Notes: generated by a model from the letters alone, not told the origin. 64,000 nt of DNA from Icerya purchasi (GCA_039619475.1 CM077116.1:6510001-6574000), one strand, 5' to 3'; shown: positions 45,740-59,251, counted from the stretch's first letter. Translations and numbers: made by a program.

Positions 45740-47285
45740 AAAATTACAGTAGCTAAAAGTAGTTAAACAATGGCGTTACACGCTTGTATAGAATGTTTTT
45801 CGTATGATATATTGAAAAGCAAGCTTAAAAAATGTATATAAAAATTTTTTTAGTTGTTTTTTTAGTAATTTCTTTTTTGGAGGTGTTAAATGTCCGTTTT
45901 GGTGACATCGTTTTTCTTCTTTCTCTTTTAGCGCGCCCACTTTATCTATCAACGTATGCGAATATAGAGGAATGATGTTTTGCATGGCGAGTAGAAGAAT
46001 CATTATTCAAAGATATAGTTCTCTATATTGCAGCTCTTCCGAGGAGGAACGGAAAGTGAAAAAAATACCGATTATTTCGTCGTCCGACAAAACGGTTGTT
46101 ATTCTGCATTCGAGTGTTTTTAATTTTCCACAGACGTCGGCACTGCCACGATAACTTCTAAAGAATATTTTACAGATGTCTAAAACTTCGCCGCTATTTA
46201 ACGATCGGATAGCAGTGTCGGTAAAAGTTTTTTCGGGCACGCCTTGAAAGTAGTAAAAACTTCTCTCTTCTTGTTTGTTTTTTTCCTTTTTTTTTTTGTT
46301 TTCAAAAACAATTTCCCGTTATTATTTAGAACTGTCTAAATTTTTCAAAAACTTGCATTTGAAAACTAATATCGCGACCGTTAAAATTAATATTTCTATT
46401 CTTGTTTGCTTAGCGTTCAGATATCATAAAAATTGTAAACACCCGTTAAACAACACCTTCGAGTAATAAAAAAGGAATAACATTTTCACGATGTTCGGGG
46501 CATTTCTTTTAAGAATGTATTCAAATGGTTCTCAAAAATTACAAGTAAAAATATCTGAACAAGATAAACATGATTTCAAAGAGGATTTTATCAGCGATCT
46601 TTAAGAGTAATTTGCAGCGGTTTAAATTTTATTTTTTGCAGGACAAATGAATTTTCCGGAAAACTAAAGAGATCTGTAGATGTGTAGCCTTTTGCTTTTC
46701 ATTTTGCGATATCATTAAATGTGATATTAAACAAATCTATGTGTACAGTGGTTTTTAATGCTATCATTTTGATGAAAACTTTTGATACGTTAAAAATAGT
46801 TCAAAGCAGTAATTCTCTTATAACTCCGATTTTATGCACTTTGTTATAAAATTATTTATTTAAATGATTACTCTAACAAATAAAAAGGTGAAATAAATTT
46901 ATGAAACTGTTAATCGAGATATTCTTCGATAAGTGGACCCTAAACTGGCTATTAGAAAGAATCATAAACTTATTTCTTTAATATTCTCGGTATACGATCG
47001 GTCGCTATTTTCCTCTCAAAATCGAAGCGGTTTTAAAATAAAATTAGTTTAAAGAAGATCGCAGAATAGAAAACAAACTATTCGCATTCTGATTTTTTCA
47101 CATACTTTTCCCCAGCGCGCGATGGTTTCTTGACTCGGTGAGTTTCCTTAAGAAGCCTACACGTTCTTTGTAGCAAACTTCATTTTTGTAGCGGAAATGC
47201 TCACAAGTATAAAATGATTCTATGTGCGCTTATGCTTGGGAAATGAACCAGAAGACTAATATTATGAGATGTCGGGAAATCGCAT
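45740..47285. other. No gene recognised
   Basis: AT-rich. Two opposite frames at 45972-46240 overlap in a somewhat less AT-rich block, but neither resembles a known protein. Confidence 0.4.
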
Positions 47286-47289
47286 TTGT

Positions 47290-48000
47290 GGTGTCGAAAG
47301 TTTGTTTGAAGGATGTTGGCGTATTCGCAACGATTTTCATTTTGGAGGTTCCAGAATTTAGTGGTGTCGGTTGATTTTTTTCATTTTCTCCTAACGAATG
47401 CTAAATTTTCGTAACTTTTATTCCTAAGAGCCATACTGATTTTTTGTCAAGTTGTTTTCGATAATATTTCTGTATTTTCGTTTTGAGTATCCACGCTATA
47501 TCTTTTCTTCAGCTACGGTAATACCATACTGCGCATCTTTTTAGCAATCCAATGATCCTCCATTCTTGGTATATGCCCTGTCCATTTTACACCACTCGAC
47601 AGTAATGTTTCAGCTGCATTTCGGTAGCTGAAGTCTCGCTTAATTGGACAGCGTACATTTCCATGTTACACGTAACACATTCTGTAGAATTTTTTATGGC
47701 GATGCTTCTAATTTTTGTATAATATAACTTCTTTTTTTTTTTTTTTTGTACGTGCCCCCAAGTGTTTTATTAACTCATTGCAGAGAGAAAAATTGTTTTC
47801 TTTATTTCGTGTTATATGTTAGGTTTTTTTAGATTTTTATTCCGAAATATTCAACCTGCCGTATGGTGCTCCTAATTCCATCACTGATTTCATCGCTCCT
47901 TAACGAGATTTCATTTACCTTAATTCTGTGATATTTAAGGCTGTTTATGGTTTACAGATTTGTTCCGAGTAGTTTGAAATTGAATGTATACTCATCTTTC
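47290..48000 (-). pseudogene. LINE C-terminal fragment, minus strand
   Basis: The minus strand reads 'VEYFGIKI' near 47850 (the 'KYLGI' block after the reverse transcriptase), then 'VKWTGHIPRMEDHWIAKKM' near 47520-47590. That is the W-x-GH...R block found at the C-terminus of RTE-type and some Jockey-group LINE proteins. Stops and shifts interrupt it, and an internal T17 run (47731) may be a slippage expansion or a small insertion. Confidence 0.55.
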
Positions 48001-48220
48001 AGGTTTTTGTTTTTGATGAATACATATATGTGTGTATCGAATTTTTGTTTTTTTTCTTCTTTTTCGACACTTGAAATTACCTTCATTTGTTACAACAATG
48101 GCGATATCAAATTCTCGAAAAATTGATTATAATCATAATGTTTGGAATCGAAATAAATAAATCCCACAACTGTTCTTTTTTTGTTCATTTTATCATAAGC
48201 AGACGTCTATGATTTTCTTT

Positions 48221-49240
48221 TATTTTTTTTTGGGCGCGTCAACAGTGGAACTTACCCAACGCAAAGAATTGTACATTATATAAGGAAAAGATTAGAAATT
48301 GAGGAGATAAAGAAGGCCAACAAAGGAACTATATTGAGAGAAAGGAATGCGAGAATGGAGTGGACACTATAAGGAGTAGGAAGGCCAAGTCGGAGAAGAC
48401 TAGAACGTTTGGAGGAAATAAAGCGGCATTTGAACAAAATGTGATTCGCATCACAGGTATAATTGAGCTCTGGAGGGTCATAAGGACACAGAGGAGATTG
48501 TACAATAGAAAAACGGAAAAGAGAAGCCGGAAGCAAACTATGATTGAACCGCAGGCGAACTATAGAGGAAATAATCGAACGGCTAAGGTAGGGGAAAAGA
48601 TTAAACCAAGGAAGAGAGGAAGGAAAGGGTTGAACAGAAAGGTAAAAAGATCGAGGATTGGTAAAGAATGAAGGATAGAATCCGGTCCAGAAATCGTGGT
48701 GGGAACGAGAAGAAAGACAGTAGAGAGTTTGAGCAGGAAATCTACTAATGAATAGACCATTGGTCGCCGCCGAACGTGCCAACGAGTCAACTAACTCGTT
48801 GCCAGGAATTCCGCAATGACCAGGAATGCATAGTAGATCAATTACAACAGAGCGGGGTACAAATAAATTAGAAATTAAGAAGCGAATTTGGAGAATAATG
48901 GGATCAGTGACGTGAGTCGGAAAAGGAGAGGAGATAGCCAATAAAACACTTTTCGAGTCCGAGTATAGGAGGAATCTAGAGATGTTATTTGTCGAGCATA
49001 TGAAAAGGACTGCCTGCAGGATAGCCATGGATTCGGCAAGAAAAAAAGAGGAAAAGGGAGGCAACCGAAAGGATTCGGAATAGGTAAGCGCGGGGATAAT
49101 GAACACAGCCCAACGCCAACATCAGACTTCGAACCATCCGTGTAGATAATTGTATGGGAAGGAAAGTATAAGGATAACACGTGATTGAATTCGTTTTGCT
49201 ATGATGTATTACGATTGAAGGGCAAAACAGAATCATCCAT
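48221..49240 (-). pseudogene. LINE 3' half with RNase H domain and zinc knuckle, minus strand
   Basis: It begins with a T-rich run (tail of a minus-strand insertion). The minus strand encodes an RNase H domain: IIYTDGSKSDVGVG with the first catalytic Asp near 49150, a following SDSKS block, and IPGHCGIPGNELVDSLARSA near 48790. It then continues to a C-terminal zinc-knuckle segment ending CDANHILFKC near 48450. The 276-codon frame at 48276-49106 covers most of this, and the first RNase H motif is in another frame, so there is a frameshift. This RNase H plus knuckle order fits R1/I-group LINEs. The same family gave the copies at 9301 and, probably, 41141 and 60881. Confidence 0.75.
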
Positions 49241-51580
49241 TATTCCCATCTTTTTTTCTTTTTTTGTCTATTGAGAACTGAACTGTTGATAGGTGAATAC
49301 CTTCAAACATATCGAAGTTTAAAGGAACATCATAGTACGAAGAAAATAAAAATGAACTTTTCTACATCGCGATGATATTATTATTATTGTTAAAAAGGAG
49401 GAAAGATATATTTCTACCGATTCCAGTTTAAATCCGTACTACAAAACGGCTTAACGTAAAAATCTGTTTGAAAATACCTTTACGTTTCATTCTGGTTACA
49501 TCAGTAACCTAATTTGTATTTTTCGTTCTTAAGTTTTTTCGTTTTTAACCCCTTATAAAATTAGTTTTTACTTCACATTAAGTTTGTGCGCTTTAACGAA
49601 TTTATTTTTGCATCCAAAAGCAAAAAAAAAAACCAGACACCGACTGTTTTCGTTACTTTTCCCTTCCTGCGAAACTTTAATCGTTTGCTTGGACGTACGC
49701 AGTAACCAGGTTATGTTCGGAAAAGTTATGCCCCTATTAAAATTTCAAATCGCTCGCAAACTGCAAGACGGATAGTGTGCTCGTCGGCGAGTTTAAGAGA
49801 GCCGATTGTACGTCTCTGAAACCTAATACAGTCGAAAAGTCTGGAATGCTCCACATAACACAAATAAGAGAAAGGATATTCACCTGCTCACTGGAAGTAA
49901 GTAGTTATGTGCACCCGGTTCGTATTACCTAATTGAACACACTACCCAAGCGTTGTTAGGAGATAATGCTTGCAAAGATGGTAGCTGAGGCGGGCAAACT
50001 TGCGAATAACGAAACTCCATCGGATTATTAGTAGAGTCTGGCTTGTAACTGTACAACAGGATGGAGCATTACGATCATTTCCTGTATACGAAATCAAAAT
50101 TATCATTCACTAGTCTCAGGCTACTATCGATGATCCAGCGTTTCCAACAGTACCAGCAGAAATTATCAGATTGAAAGTTGACGGATTTTATCACGCATTC
50201 GGTACGAAACAATAATCGCAGGACTAACTACGGACTTGTTATACTATTTAAAATAGCAGGTAACTTGAATCGTCAGTGTAAAAGTACCTCATCTTGCTTG
50301 GAGTCAGATTTTCTGATATTGCCTTTCACTTCTCTGATGTACGGAACGGTCTAAAGTCGAAGAATAATCGTTCAGACTGATACCGACGAAAAAAACCCGG
50401 TAAGTTCAGGCATTCAGAATAGAGATTAAATACCAGATACGAGGAAATACCTTATAGTCTGCATCGATTTCACAAAGCTGCCGAGGCTACATGAAGAATT
50501 TCATTTTCCAAGAAAATTACCCATACAATTAACCTTTCTCCACTTATTTAATAACACAGATATAAAAACATACAATAAATATATTATATGATAATCAAAA
50601 GACAAGTATAAAAAGAATATAGAACACTGACTAGTTTCGAACTATAAATCATTCATAATTACAGCGCGCAATGCCCCCCGATATTTTGTTTTTCACATAC
50701 AGAAATATAAAACTCTAATTTGTTTTCCTTTTTAAAAAATTCAAATTTTTTACATATTTTCCGAGTTTTTCCGAGCGTGAAAACTATACGTAACCTACTT
50801 TGGACTCCGACATGTTCGTATTACTTTATGAGTGACTTTTTATTTCAGTGATTTAAATAGACAATTCAACTTTTTCAGCAGGTACCTTTAAGAAAAAAAC
50901 ACCAGAAGACTTCCATTATACTTCATAACCTGACGAATAAAAGACGAAGAAACGTCCAAACTTCGTATTTCTGTTTTGAATGATGTACGAGTAAATTTGA
51001 AGAAATTTTGATAGTAGCCTACTACTCCGGAGCAACCGCAGTGGCGTATTTCGATCGAACAGCAACTTTCGAAAACGAAATCATTGCGAGAGCAAATTAT
51101 TCAGGAACCGTTTACGGTTAGAGCGATATTTCGATGGTTTAGCAACTTTCATTGCGTAATGTCCGAAGCTATCGCGTAGAAAATATTACAAGGTTCGCAA
51201 CAAACTGCTGCTCTAATCAGCTGGTAGCGAAATTGTGAATTATGTATTTGCTTGAACGATATTTAAAGTCTTCGGATGGCTGCAAACCGCTTACGCTTAG
51301 CTTACGCCTTTGTATTGTTAGTCTGCATTCTGCTTGCATAGCGAGCTATTTACTAACTACCGCACCTATTTAGATTTCTCCACCGCGTTATTCTACGATT
51401 TCCTCTCTCCTTGCTCCGAAATAGTGCATCGTTTCCGATACATTGATTCCTTTAGCATAGATTTTTACCCAAAATTAAAGCAACGCTCGATGTATTAAAA
51501 ATTATTCTTTATTATTAAAATTAAAAATTTTAAAAAAAAGAATATTTTCCAAAACAAACACTATTTTGAATTATAGATTG
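49241..51580. other. No gene recognised
   Basis: Less AT-rich between 49780 and 50520 but without a long frame on either strand. No transposon ends found. Confidence 0.4.

Positions 51581-51588
<8 letters not shown>

Positions 51589-51634
<46 letters not shown>
51589..51634. repeat. (TA)n microsatellite
   Basis: Pure AT dinucleotides followed by 'acatacatataaatata'. Confidence 0.9.
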
Positions 51635-51637
<3 letters not shown>

Positions 51638-51769
51638 CATATAAATATATATATAAACTTGATTCTTCGTCACTCTTTATGGGCACCTTTGGACCGTAGA
51701 TAATTTTTTTTCTATAATACTTATAAAGGTTTAAGTATTGATAATAAACGTTTGATATACACAAGTATC

Positions 51770-52207
51770 TTGAAGCCTATTTAGACCTACGGAGTACAGC
51801 TTTGGGGTTGTGCTAAACCTACAAATCTGAAGATAATACAGATCGCGCAGAATAAAATCCTTAGGCTCGTAACCAAGGCGAAATGGTATGTATCAAATCA
51901 AACTTTGCATCAAGATTTAGGGATAGAGTATGTGGCAGATGTTATTAAAACTCATGCCCGAAGACACGCAGAAAGACTTGAAAGTCATCCGAATAAACTT
52001 GCTGCTGGACTGCTACATACTGCTAATGATAGGAGGCGGCTGAAGCGTAAGAAACCTCATGACCTTATTTAAGGTGTAAAGACTATCGGGTAGGTACTAT
52101 TGGGTACTTCTCCTTTCATGCTAAATATTTCCCTGTTAAGAATATTGCTAAATGCCCTAGATGGCCAGTTTGTAATACAATAACAATTTAAAAAAAAAAA
52201 AAAAAAA
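51770..52207 (+). pseudogene. Jockey-like LINE C-terminus with 3' UTR and poly(A)
   Basis: From about 51786 the plus strand encodes TYGVQLWGCAKPTNLKIIQI, then QNKILRLVTKAKWYVSN, LHQDLGIEYV, ARRHAERLESHPNKLAAGLL and RRLKRKKPHDLI before a stop at about 52070. This order (YG-x-QLWG, the QNK-LR block, LH-DL, HPN-LA and RRLKR) is the characteristic C-terminal end of Jockey-group reverse transcriptases. About 115 bp of 3' untranslated sequence and an A-rich tail (to 52207) follow. The copy is 5' truncated and has an upstream in-frame stop, but is otherwise clean, so it is younger than the split copy around the palindrome. Confidence 0.8.
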
Positions 52208-52209
52208 GA

Positions 52210-53190
52210 GAAAAATTCACAAAAAAATAATGATAATTATGGTCTGCAATTTATTTTAAAATTAATAGAAAACATCATCACAGAATTCATAATGATTTTT
52301 TCATGTTACCCTCAACGTAAGATCCATCGCTAATATACATATATGTATACATTGATTTTCCATTGATAAATTGCTTTATGTCCTAGCAGAAATTCTTGTG
52401 TTTCGAACTAGAGAAAGCTAAAGTTTGATTAGCTGATGGTACACAATGTGAGTATGCGTGACTTTTCATTGTTTCGGCACGAGGAAATTTTGTGATATTT
52501 GACGACAGTCTATTCAGAAATTGAATCTAAGGGATAGTAAATATTTTCTAATTTTAACGGTTCGAAATTCGTTTTGAATTACCCCAAATTACTATTTCAG
52601 ATGTATCCAAAATACATACTTCGACAAATACAGTATTTGATGCATTTTGTGTACAGTGTAATTTTAGACCTATTCAAAAACGTTATCGAATTATGCCATT
52701 TTTACTCGCTTTTAAGCAGAACATTTTCATTTTCGCTATTATTTATAGTGTGTTTTTAATATAAACTTTCCGAATTAGTTTCTATGTATAGGAACTAAAA
52801 TCATTCACGGTAGATACTGTGTAGTGTAATTACTTTATTAACGTTTCGGATATGGTTTACACCAACTAACTATTATCGGAATAAAACTAAACTAGCGAAA
52901 TAATAAACATAGTCTTAAATAGTAACCTTAAACAAAATTCAGCCGACACAAAATGATAATTGATAAAAATTTAAAAGCCGACAAAATAAACGAAAAGCCG
53001 AAACTGCAATAATAACATACAAATTTACAAAAAAAAAGGTAAAATACCGACAGCATCAATAATCGGTGTAGCTACTTCGATAATTCAGTAATGGTCTTTA
53101 TAGAGAAATCGTCAAAAATTTTCTGCCAAAATTCAGTATAAGAATCCAAAAGTTAGTAAAGTGTTCGATACTAGACGCTGATATGAAGAA
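52210..53190. other. No gene recognised
   Basis: AT-rich, short frames only. Confidence 0.4.
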
Positions 53191-53199
53191 AATTTGAAT

Positions 53200-54450
53200 T
53201 TCCCAGTATGGATTACCCAAAATACACAAACAGTGCACGATGAGGAGGCCGATTATAAGTGCGATCGGTAGTCCATATACACACTTCGTGAAAGGATTTA
53301 TTGCCAAACAATTAAAACCATTAGTTAGTATTATTTCAGCTCACATTCGTGATACAAAGCATTTTCATAAATTACGTCAAGTATGAGTAGACTCGAATAA
53401 CATTTAGTTTTGACGTCGTTTCGTTATTTACTAATATACCAGTGAGGGACACTCCGCAGATTATAAGAAAAAGGCGGTATCCCCGATAAACCCATCAAGT
53501 TTCTGGAAGCGGTTACGGATCAAATGTTTCTGTAATTAACGAGAGATCTTTCGAGAGCAGAATTATGGGACGGTTATGAGTTTTACATTAATTTCAATCT
53601 TTGCTAATGTAAACTTACATTAAAGAATTGGAAACCGAAATGTTTTGGTATACGTTGATGGCACTTTTGTAGTTCGGCAGTATGGTATGACTCAATGGGA
53701 AGGATTTTTTACTTTTTTAAATTCCTATCGTAACAGTTCACTATGGAAGAAGAGAGTAACGCCACGTTAGCATTCTTCGATGTTTTTAAAAGAGGTGATG
53801 TTGGTAGATTAAATATATTCGTTTACCGAAAAAGTACTAGCATAGATATTTATCTTCATAAGGACTCCCATCATTGCCCTCGACAGAAGTTGGGTATTAT
53901 GTTCAAAATCCTCTTAGTTCGAGCTACAAGAGTTTGTAGTAGTGATAATTTTAGTAGAGAATTAAAATATGTGAAAGAAGTCACCACAGAGACGAGTATG
54001 ATAAATTCCAAACCAAAAAGTATATTGATAGATACAGTAAAGATACTGTAGAAAAGATAACAGAAAAATAATCTTGTTCCTCCAATGACACACCATATGT
54101 CAAAGGCATTTCTGAAAAAATTTGTCGAATTTTAAGAATCAGACCGATGCTTACAACATGTGGAAGAGCGGGTAATACATTAGAAAATGCAAAAGATAAG
54201 CCGAGTTTCATAACGCTGCGTCTTATTTCCTCGTTCCTACGGTATGATCTTATATTGGACAAACTGGACGGGCTATCAATATTGGGATTATAGAACATAT
54301 AGCCAATTGTAAATATAATCGTATTGAGAAATCAGCATCAGTCGAACAGAAATGAAAACGAAGTACAGTTTTTTTTTCAGTAATTGTACGGGCTCGACTA
54401 AAAAGAACCACAGTAACAAAAAGATTGATTAAGAAAATCACTAAAATGGG
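53200..54450 (+). pseudogene. Penelope-like element: reverse transcriptase and GIY-YIG endonuclease, decayed
   Basis: The plus-strand landmarks, in order with frame changes, are YGLPKIHK...RRPIISAIGS (about 53200), FDVVSLFTNIPVRDTP (about 53410), 'VYVDGTF' in place of the usual YVDDTFV catalytic box (about 53650), ATLAFFDVF...VYRKSTS (53760-53850) and YIGQTGRAINIGIIEHIANC (about 54255). The last is a GIY-YIG nuclease motif. Reverse transcriptase followed by GIY-YIG is the defining arrangement of Penelope-like elements. The second catalytic Asp of the YVDD box reads as Gly and several stops are present, so the copy is dead. The ends of the element are not resolved. Confidence 0.8.
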
Positions 54451-54493
54451 TGACAAACTGTAGTCGCGAAGCTCTGCAGCTTGGAGATCTGTA

Positions 54494-54620
54494 ATTTCAA
54501 ATTCAAATTCAAACTATGTATTTATTTAAAGACGCTCGACTTTTAGATCATCTGCGTCTACTATACATTACAATTCAGATATTTACAGATAAATTAATAG
54601 TATTTAAACTGAAAATTACA
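54494..54620 (-). mobile_element. Probable retroelement 3' tail with 'caaattcaaattc' repeats, minus strand
   Basis: Reading on the minus strand, a short segment ends in 'aaataaatacatag' followed by 'tttgaatttgaatttg'. This resembles the plus-strand tail ending at about 10095. It may belong to a SINE or LINE family sharing that tail. Confidence 0.35.
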
Positions 54621-54624
54621 TCTT

Positions 54625-55635
54625 CTCTAAATTTACACACTTCAGAAATCTAAAAACAATAATTACAAATAATTCTACAATATGTAAACCAAAAATCATA
54701 TTTTCTGGAATGGGTTTCTAAAAGTACTTTGGACTGCAGCTTTATCATTACCAAGCGCCTCTTCCATAGTAATTCTTCTTGTGTGATCGGAAATGTCAGT
54801 AAAGTAATTACATTAACATGATGTCTAATCTACTAATTTTAGTTCTTATATCAGTCATCGTTGAAAGTTTTAAATATTTAATAGTTCATACACACAGTAG
54901 CTGTTGCCCACGACTCTGCCTGCATTAATACCTGCGAAAGTCTATAATTTTTTCCTCTCCTGAAACGGATTCTTTATACCCACTAAAAATTCATTTCATT
55001 ATTAATGCAATAATTAAACCCAATTTTAGGTACAATCCACAACAACAAACCGCAGTAGATTTTTAAAAATAAATAATATTTCCGGCATAAAAATATTGAA
55101 ACTTCTTTTACAGGATTCTTCAACGTTTCTCCGTAATTTAACTTTTTAAAATATTCTAATTAAATCTCTCTTTTTTTTTTTCTTTTTTTTTTTTTTTTGG
55201 CTTAGTTTTTCCTTTTAACCTTTTAGCCAGTTTATATGTTAAACGCGTTATATAGTATTCAAATTTTCAAGTTCAATATTGCATTTTTGAGGAATTGATA
55301 AAGTTGTTTACATGTCTGGCCTAATGGATTTGTAAGAATGGATACTGTAATAGCACATTACGTAATTACCGAATTACGTATCCCAATAATATTTTTGAAA
55401 GATTAATAAATACCATAAAAATTATTTAAAATGTACGTATTACGTAATTCCTCTCAAAGAAGATCGTGTATTTTTATATTATGTGTACTTAGAAAATTTA
55501 GGTTTTTTTGCTACTATGATTTATATAATAATCGAGAATAGATTATAATTTTGTTGATTTGAATAAATAATAATAAGAGTGTCGGGCACTCGCGCAACGA
55601 GCATACTTACCCTGTGAGATCCACAACTTATGTTA
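54625..55635. other. No gene recognised
   Basis: AT-rich with a long pyrimidine run near 55170-55200. No frame or transposon end assigned. Confidence 0.4.
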
Positions 55636-55639
55636 AAAA

Positions 55640-56125
55640 CAAAAAAAAAAAAACAATAATCCCGGAAAAATGGAAAAATGCAAAAGTTTTACTAATACGT
55701 ATATAAAAAAGGAGATAAAGGAAAGGTAGAAACTACCATCCAATATACCTTTTTTTATTTATATTTTTTTTGTGTGATTGGTCCAACAACAGGAAAAACT
55801 AAGCTAAAAAACTAAATAACTAGGCGGTCTGAAATGGACGCAACAAAGGACAGCAGTGCGGACAGCACAGAAGATGAAGGAAAGGAGATAAACCTCCGCT
55901 CGAACAATTATAAGTTATTCACAAAAATTATTACGATTAGGCTAACTGAAAAACTTGCTGCAAGTTAGTCGGATGAACAGGCAAGATATAGAAAAGGAAA
56001 AAGTACGAAAGATCATATACACGTTGTTAGGCAAATAATCGAAAAAAACAAACGAATACCAAATACCGATGAGCATGGCTCTTTTATAGATTTCGAAAAG
56101 CCCTTGAATACGAAAGCATTACATT
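55640..56125 (+). pseudogene. LINE reverse-transcriptase N-terminal fragment with small insertion
   Basis: The plus strand encodes IPEKWKNAKVL and YKKGDKGK near 55660-55720, then 'NYKLFTKIITIRLTEKL', 'DEQARYRKGKSTKDHIHVVR' near 55970 and 'FIDFEKPLN' near 56090. These are the opening blocks of an RTE/Jockey-type reverse transcriptase, with FIDFEK as motif A. About 140 bp starting at a T-rich run near 55750 separate the first blocks from the rest and look like a later insertion. The catalytic second half is missing. Confidence 0.65.
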
Positions 56126-56129
56126 GAAA

Positions 56130-59100
56130 GAGATAATCTAATCAAAGTGTAGTGAATGAAATAAGATACAATATCGTACTTTTTTAGCTTATATTTATAC
56201 CGCTTATGAAATTTTGTACACTACGAAATAACCCAAAAACGATATCAGCGTTCTATTATGTTATGTATGTTTAAAACGAAATGGCGTGTATTTTTCATTT
56301 TCCTTCTATTAACGTTCTTATTATTGTTCTTATTGTTATTATTTTATTAAGATTATTATTGTTATTATGATTATTAATATTATTGTTATTTAGACCAGGT
56401 CCAACGTAGAAATAATTTTGCGTACATTGAATGAAAATTTTATTCCAGTGACATCAAAACGAATATTACACTGATCGCGTATAATATAGTCATTATAGCG
56501 GTTAAAAGTGTTACGTTTAAATATATTTCCAATTCATTTCTGTATACGCTATTTTATCCGGAATATACAAGGTAGGAAAAGGCTAAATACACTTATTGTA
56601 TCTAACTAGGAATCTTGCGGAATATACTGTATTACTGTACCGAACAGATTTTTAAAGTTCAAATAAATCACTTGACTATTAGAATTCTTACGATAATTAG
56701 GTAAATTTTTTTTTTTGGAAATTTCGCCTTATTGCATTTTACATATTTTCAATTTTCAGCCATATAATTTAATTAAATATATTTTTTAAAATTTAATTTA
56801 TTGCAAAATTTACAAATTATAACCCGCCACACTATAATATAACGAATTCACTAGTAAACGATGAATACGATTCAGTGAACGGTATACTACCGAAGAATTT
56901 TTCTTTAATTTTTCGAAACGAAGTAATCCAATATAAATCGGAAATCTCGTCTTTAGAACAATAAAGTTAATCCAGTTTTATGCCGAAGATATAAAAATTA
57001 CTTTTTTTCGTTATTAACCACGAATTATCGAAATACGTTTTCAAAGCATCCCGTATAATCTTTACTTGAAGTAAGTTTACAAGAACATAATACTTAATAA
57101 TTCCCTTTTACATTTCATTACTCATCTTTAAAGCGATAACACTTTAATAAATGCTAAAATAAATCGTGAAATAACGCTAGAATATTAATGCACACGCATA
57201 CTTAAATTACCGGTTAGTGAAAACCATTGTTAAGGTAGTGTAAAATTATTTTTATTCGAAGGTGAATATTATTTGATTATTAAGTAAAAAAGTAAAATGA
57301 GCTTTATAAATCCTCGATAGGGTAGATTAAGTTTTTCATAATGCACCGAAGCGTCTAATGAATCTAGTGGGAGTACGGCTCCTTTCTCTTGGCCGCGTTT
57401 GTTTTTCTACATTTTTTTTTTTTTTACATAAACAAAGTATTCGACCGGTTAATTACCAATTGTTAGAAGTAAAAAAGAAAAATCGAATTTAACTTATTTA
57501 GTGACGCTTTAGCAGATTCGTGACTGACAATAATTCATAGGCCAAAGGTTAGAATAAAAACCTTCTCGGAATGTGTAGTTTTGTTTTTCCTTCTTTAATT
57601 TAAACACGTTTAAAAATGACAGATTTCATGTACGATAACTATACAAAAAGAGAGATGATTTCAGTGCAATTAATCGTTAAGAAAGTGATGAGTAATGATC
57701 GACTTGCGAAGCTATTGATTCGCCCGACAGCGATTTTATCTCGCGAGTCAATTGCAATCGATCCAAAAGAAAAAGCTTAATTTGATCTATTCGAAAGGAC
57801 AGATTCGAGCTAAGTATGAAGGTTAATAACATGATGAAAATAGAGAGCACAATTTAAAAGGTTACTGAACCACAAAACTTTGCTTCCGAGAAATAATAAC
57901 AGGACATGTGTTGTTGCACCTATTCCGTTACCACCATATTTTCAATTGACAAATGCCCCCCCCCCCCAACGTTGATCTGATCAGATAATAGTCCGTTATC
58001 GCTTACAATCTCATATCGTCCGCTTTAAGCCAGCCCGATAGGTATAACTAAGTTCAACCGAGTTCAACCGAGTTCAACCTCGTTTAATCGGAAGTTTAAT
58101 AAAAATCGGAATCTTCAATTTTTCGCTCAGGAATTACGCGGTTTCCCCCGTAATATCGAAAGTGGAAGAATAACGCAGCACCGATTCTTTTTACGTGTTC
58201 CAATTCAATATTACATCAGCATTTTCGATGTTTTTCCTGTTTGTTATTTCTACTTTTATTATCCCTCGCCTTGACAATAAAAAAAACTACCCTCACATGC
58301 AAACACTCAGACTAGAATACGAAATATTTTTATTTTACTGATACAGTCTCCGTATACTGCAGAAAGTAAGGAACTGGTCACCCTATTTTGTAACGTTTAG
58401 AACAGGGGATATATTTATGCACTTTCTTTGCGTCTTTCTTGCTTTACTTTTATTTACCAGTTTAAAAAACTTCTACTGCAAAATCAGAACATAGGTCGAG
58501 ATATGTTTTAGGAAAGTTACGAACTTGTGATTTTAACCAAAATCCATAGACCAGATACCGAAATTTCACTAAGCAACAACAATCTTTTACTGCGTTGATT
58601 ACATCATATTTTGAGAGATTCAGCAACACACACGCCATGAAATTATGAGATCGAGTTTTTCTGTTTTACACTGCGCAGAGTTTATCGATTTAGCCAGTTT
58701 CCGACTTGCTATTATTTATCTAGTCCCGTGATAAGAGATTTTACTTGGTTATTAGATTTTTAAATAATCATTTCTTTTAATAAAATTCTATAACGCTACT
58801 ATCACCCCGCCATTACTGAATTACAAACTATCCGTGCAACGCTTCACCCCGGGGGCGTATCATAATTTTTAACAATTTTGTCATAAGGTCTATTTTCCGG
58901 GTTATTCATTTTACAGTTTCATCAGATTATGAGATCAATACAAACCTCTTTCTTACTGCGTTCGTATAGTTTCCAGCTGATAATGTTAAATTCTTTCAGC
59001 ACCTTATACGTTCTCAGCCGCCCGATTGTTTTAGTTATTGATTTTACTAGCTTTTGACAATTCAGTGTTGTTTTCTCCCCCTTTTTTTTATAACTTTTAA

Positions 59101-59250
59101 TACCTTTTTAAAGTATAAATCTGAGCGGATTCTGTTTTATAACTGGGTTTTAAAAATTTGGCAAAATAGTAATAACGCAGACATCAACACATTTTAGCTT
59201 ATAATAAAACCATTCTTTCACTCCAGCAACCTAAATTATGGCAATTTAGA
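56130..59250. other. No gene recognised
   Basis: AT-rich, with (TTA)n-like sequence near 56310-56390, a C9-10 run at 57957, and 'gagttcaacc' repeated three times near 58050-58080. No frame above 60 codons stands out. Confidence 0.45.
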
Positions 59251-59251
59251 C

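Noticed and set aside
45776..46240. Four opposing frames in a less AT-rich block
   Set aside because: No family resemblance and no splice or poly(A) context strong enough to call a gene.
48360..48671. 103-codon plus-strand, Arg/Lys-rich frame
   Set aside because: Antisense shadow of the LINE RNase H/zinc-knuckle frame on the minus strand.
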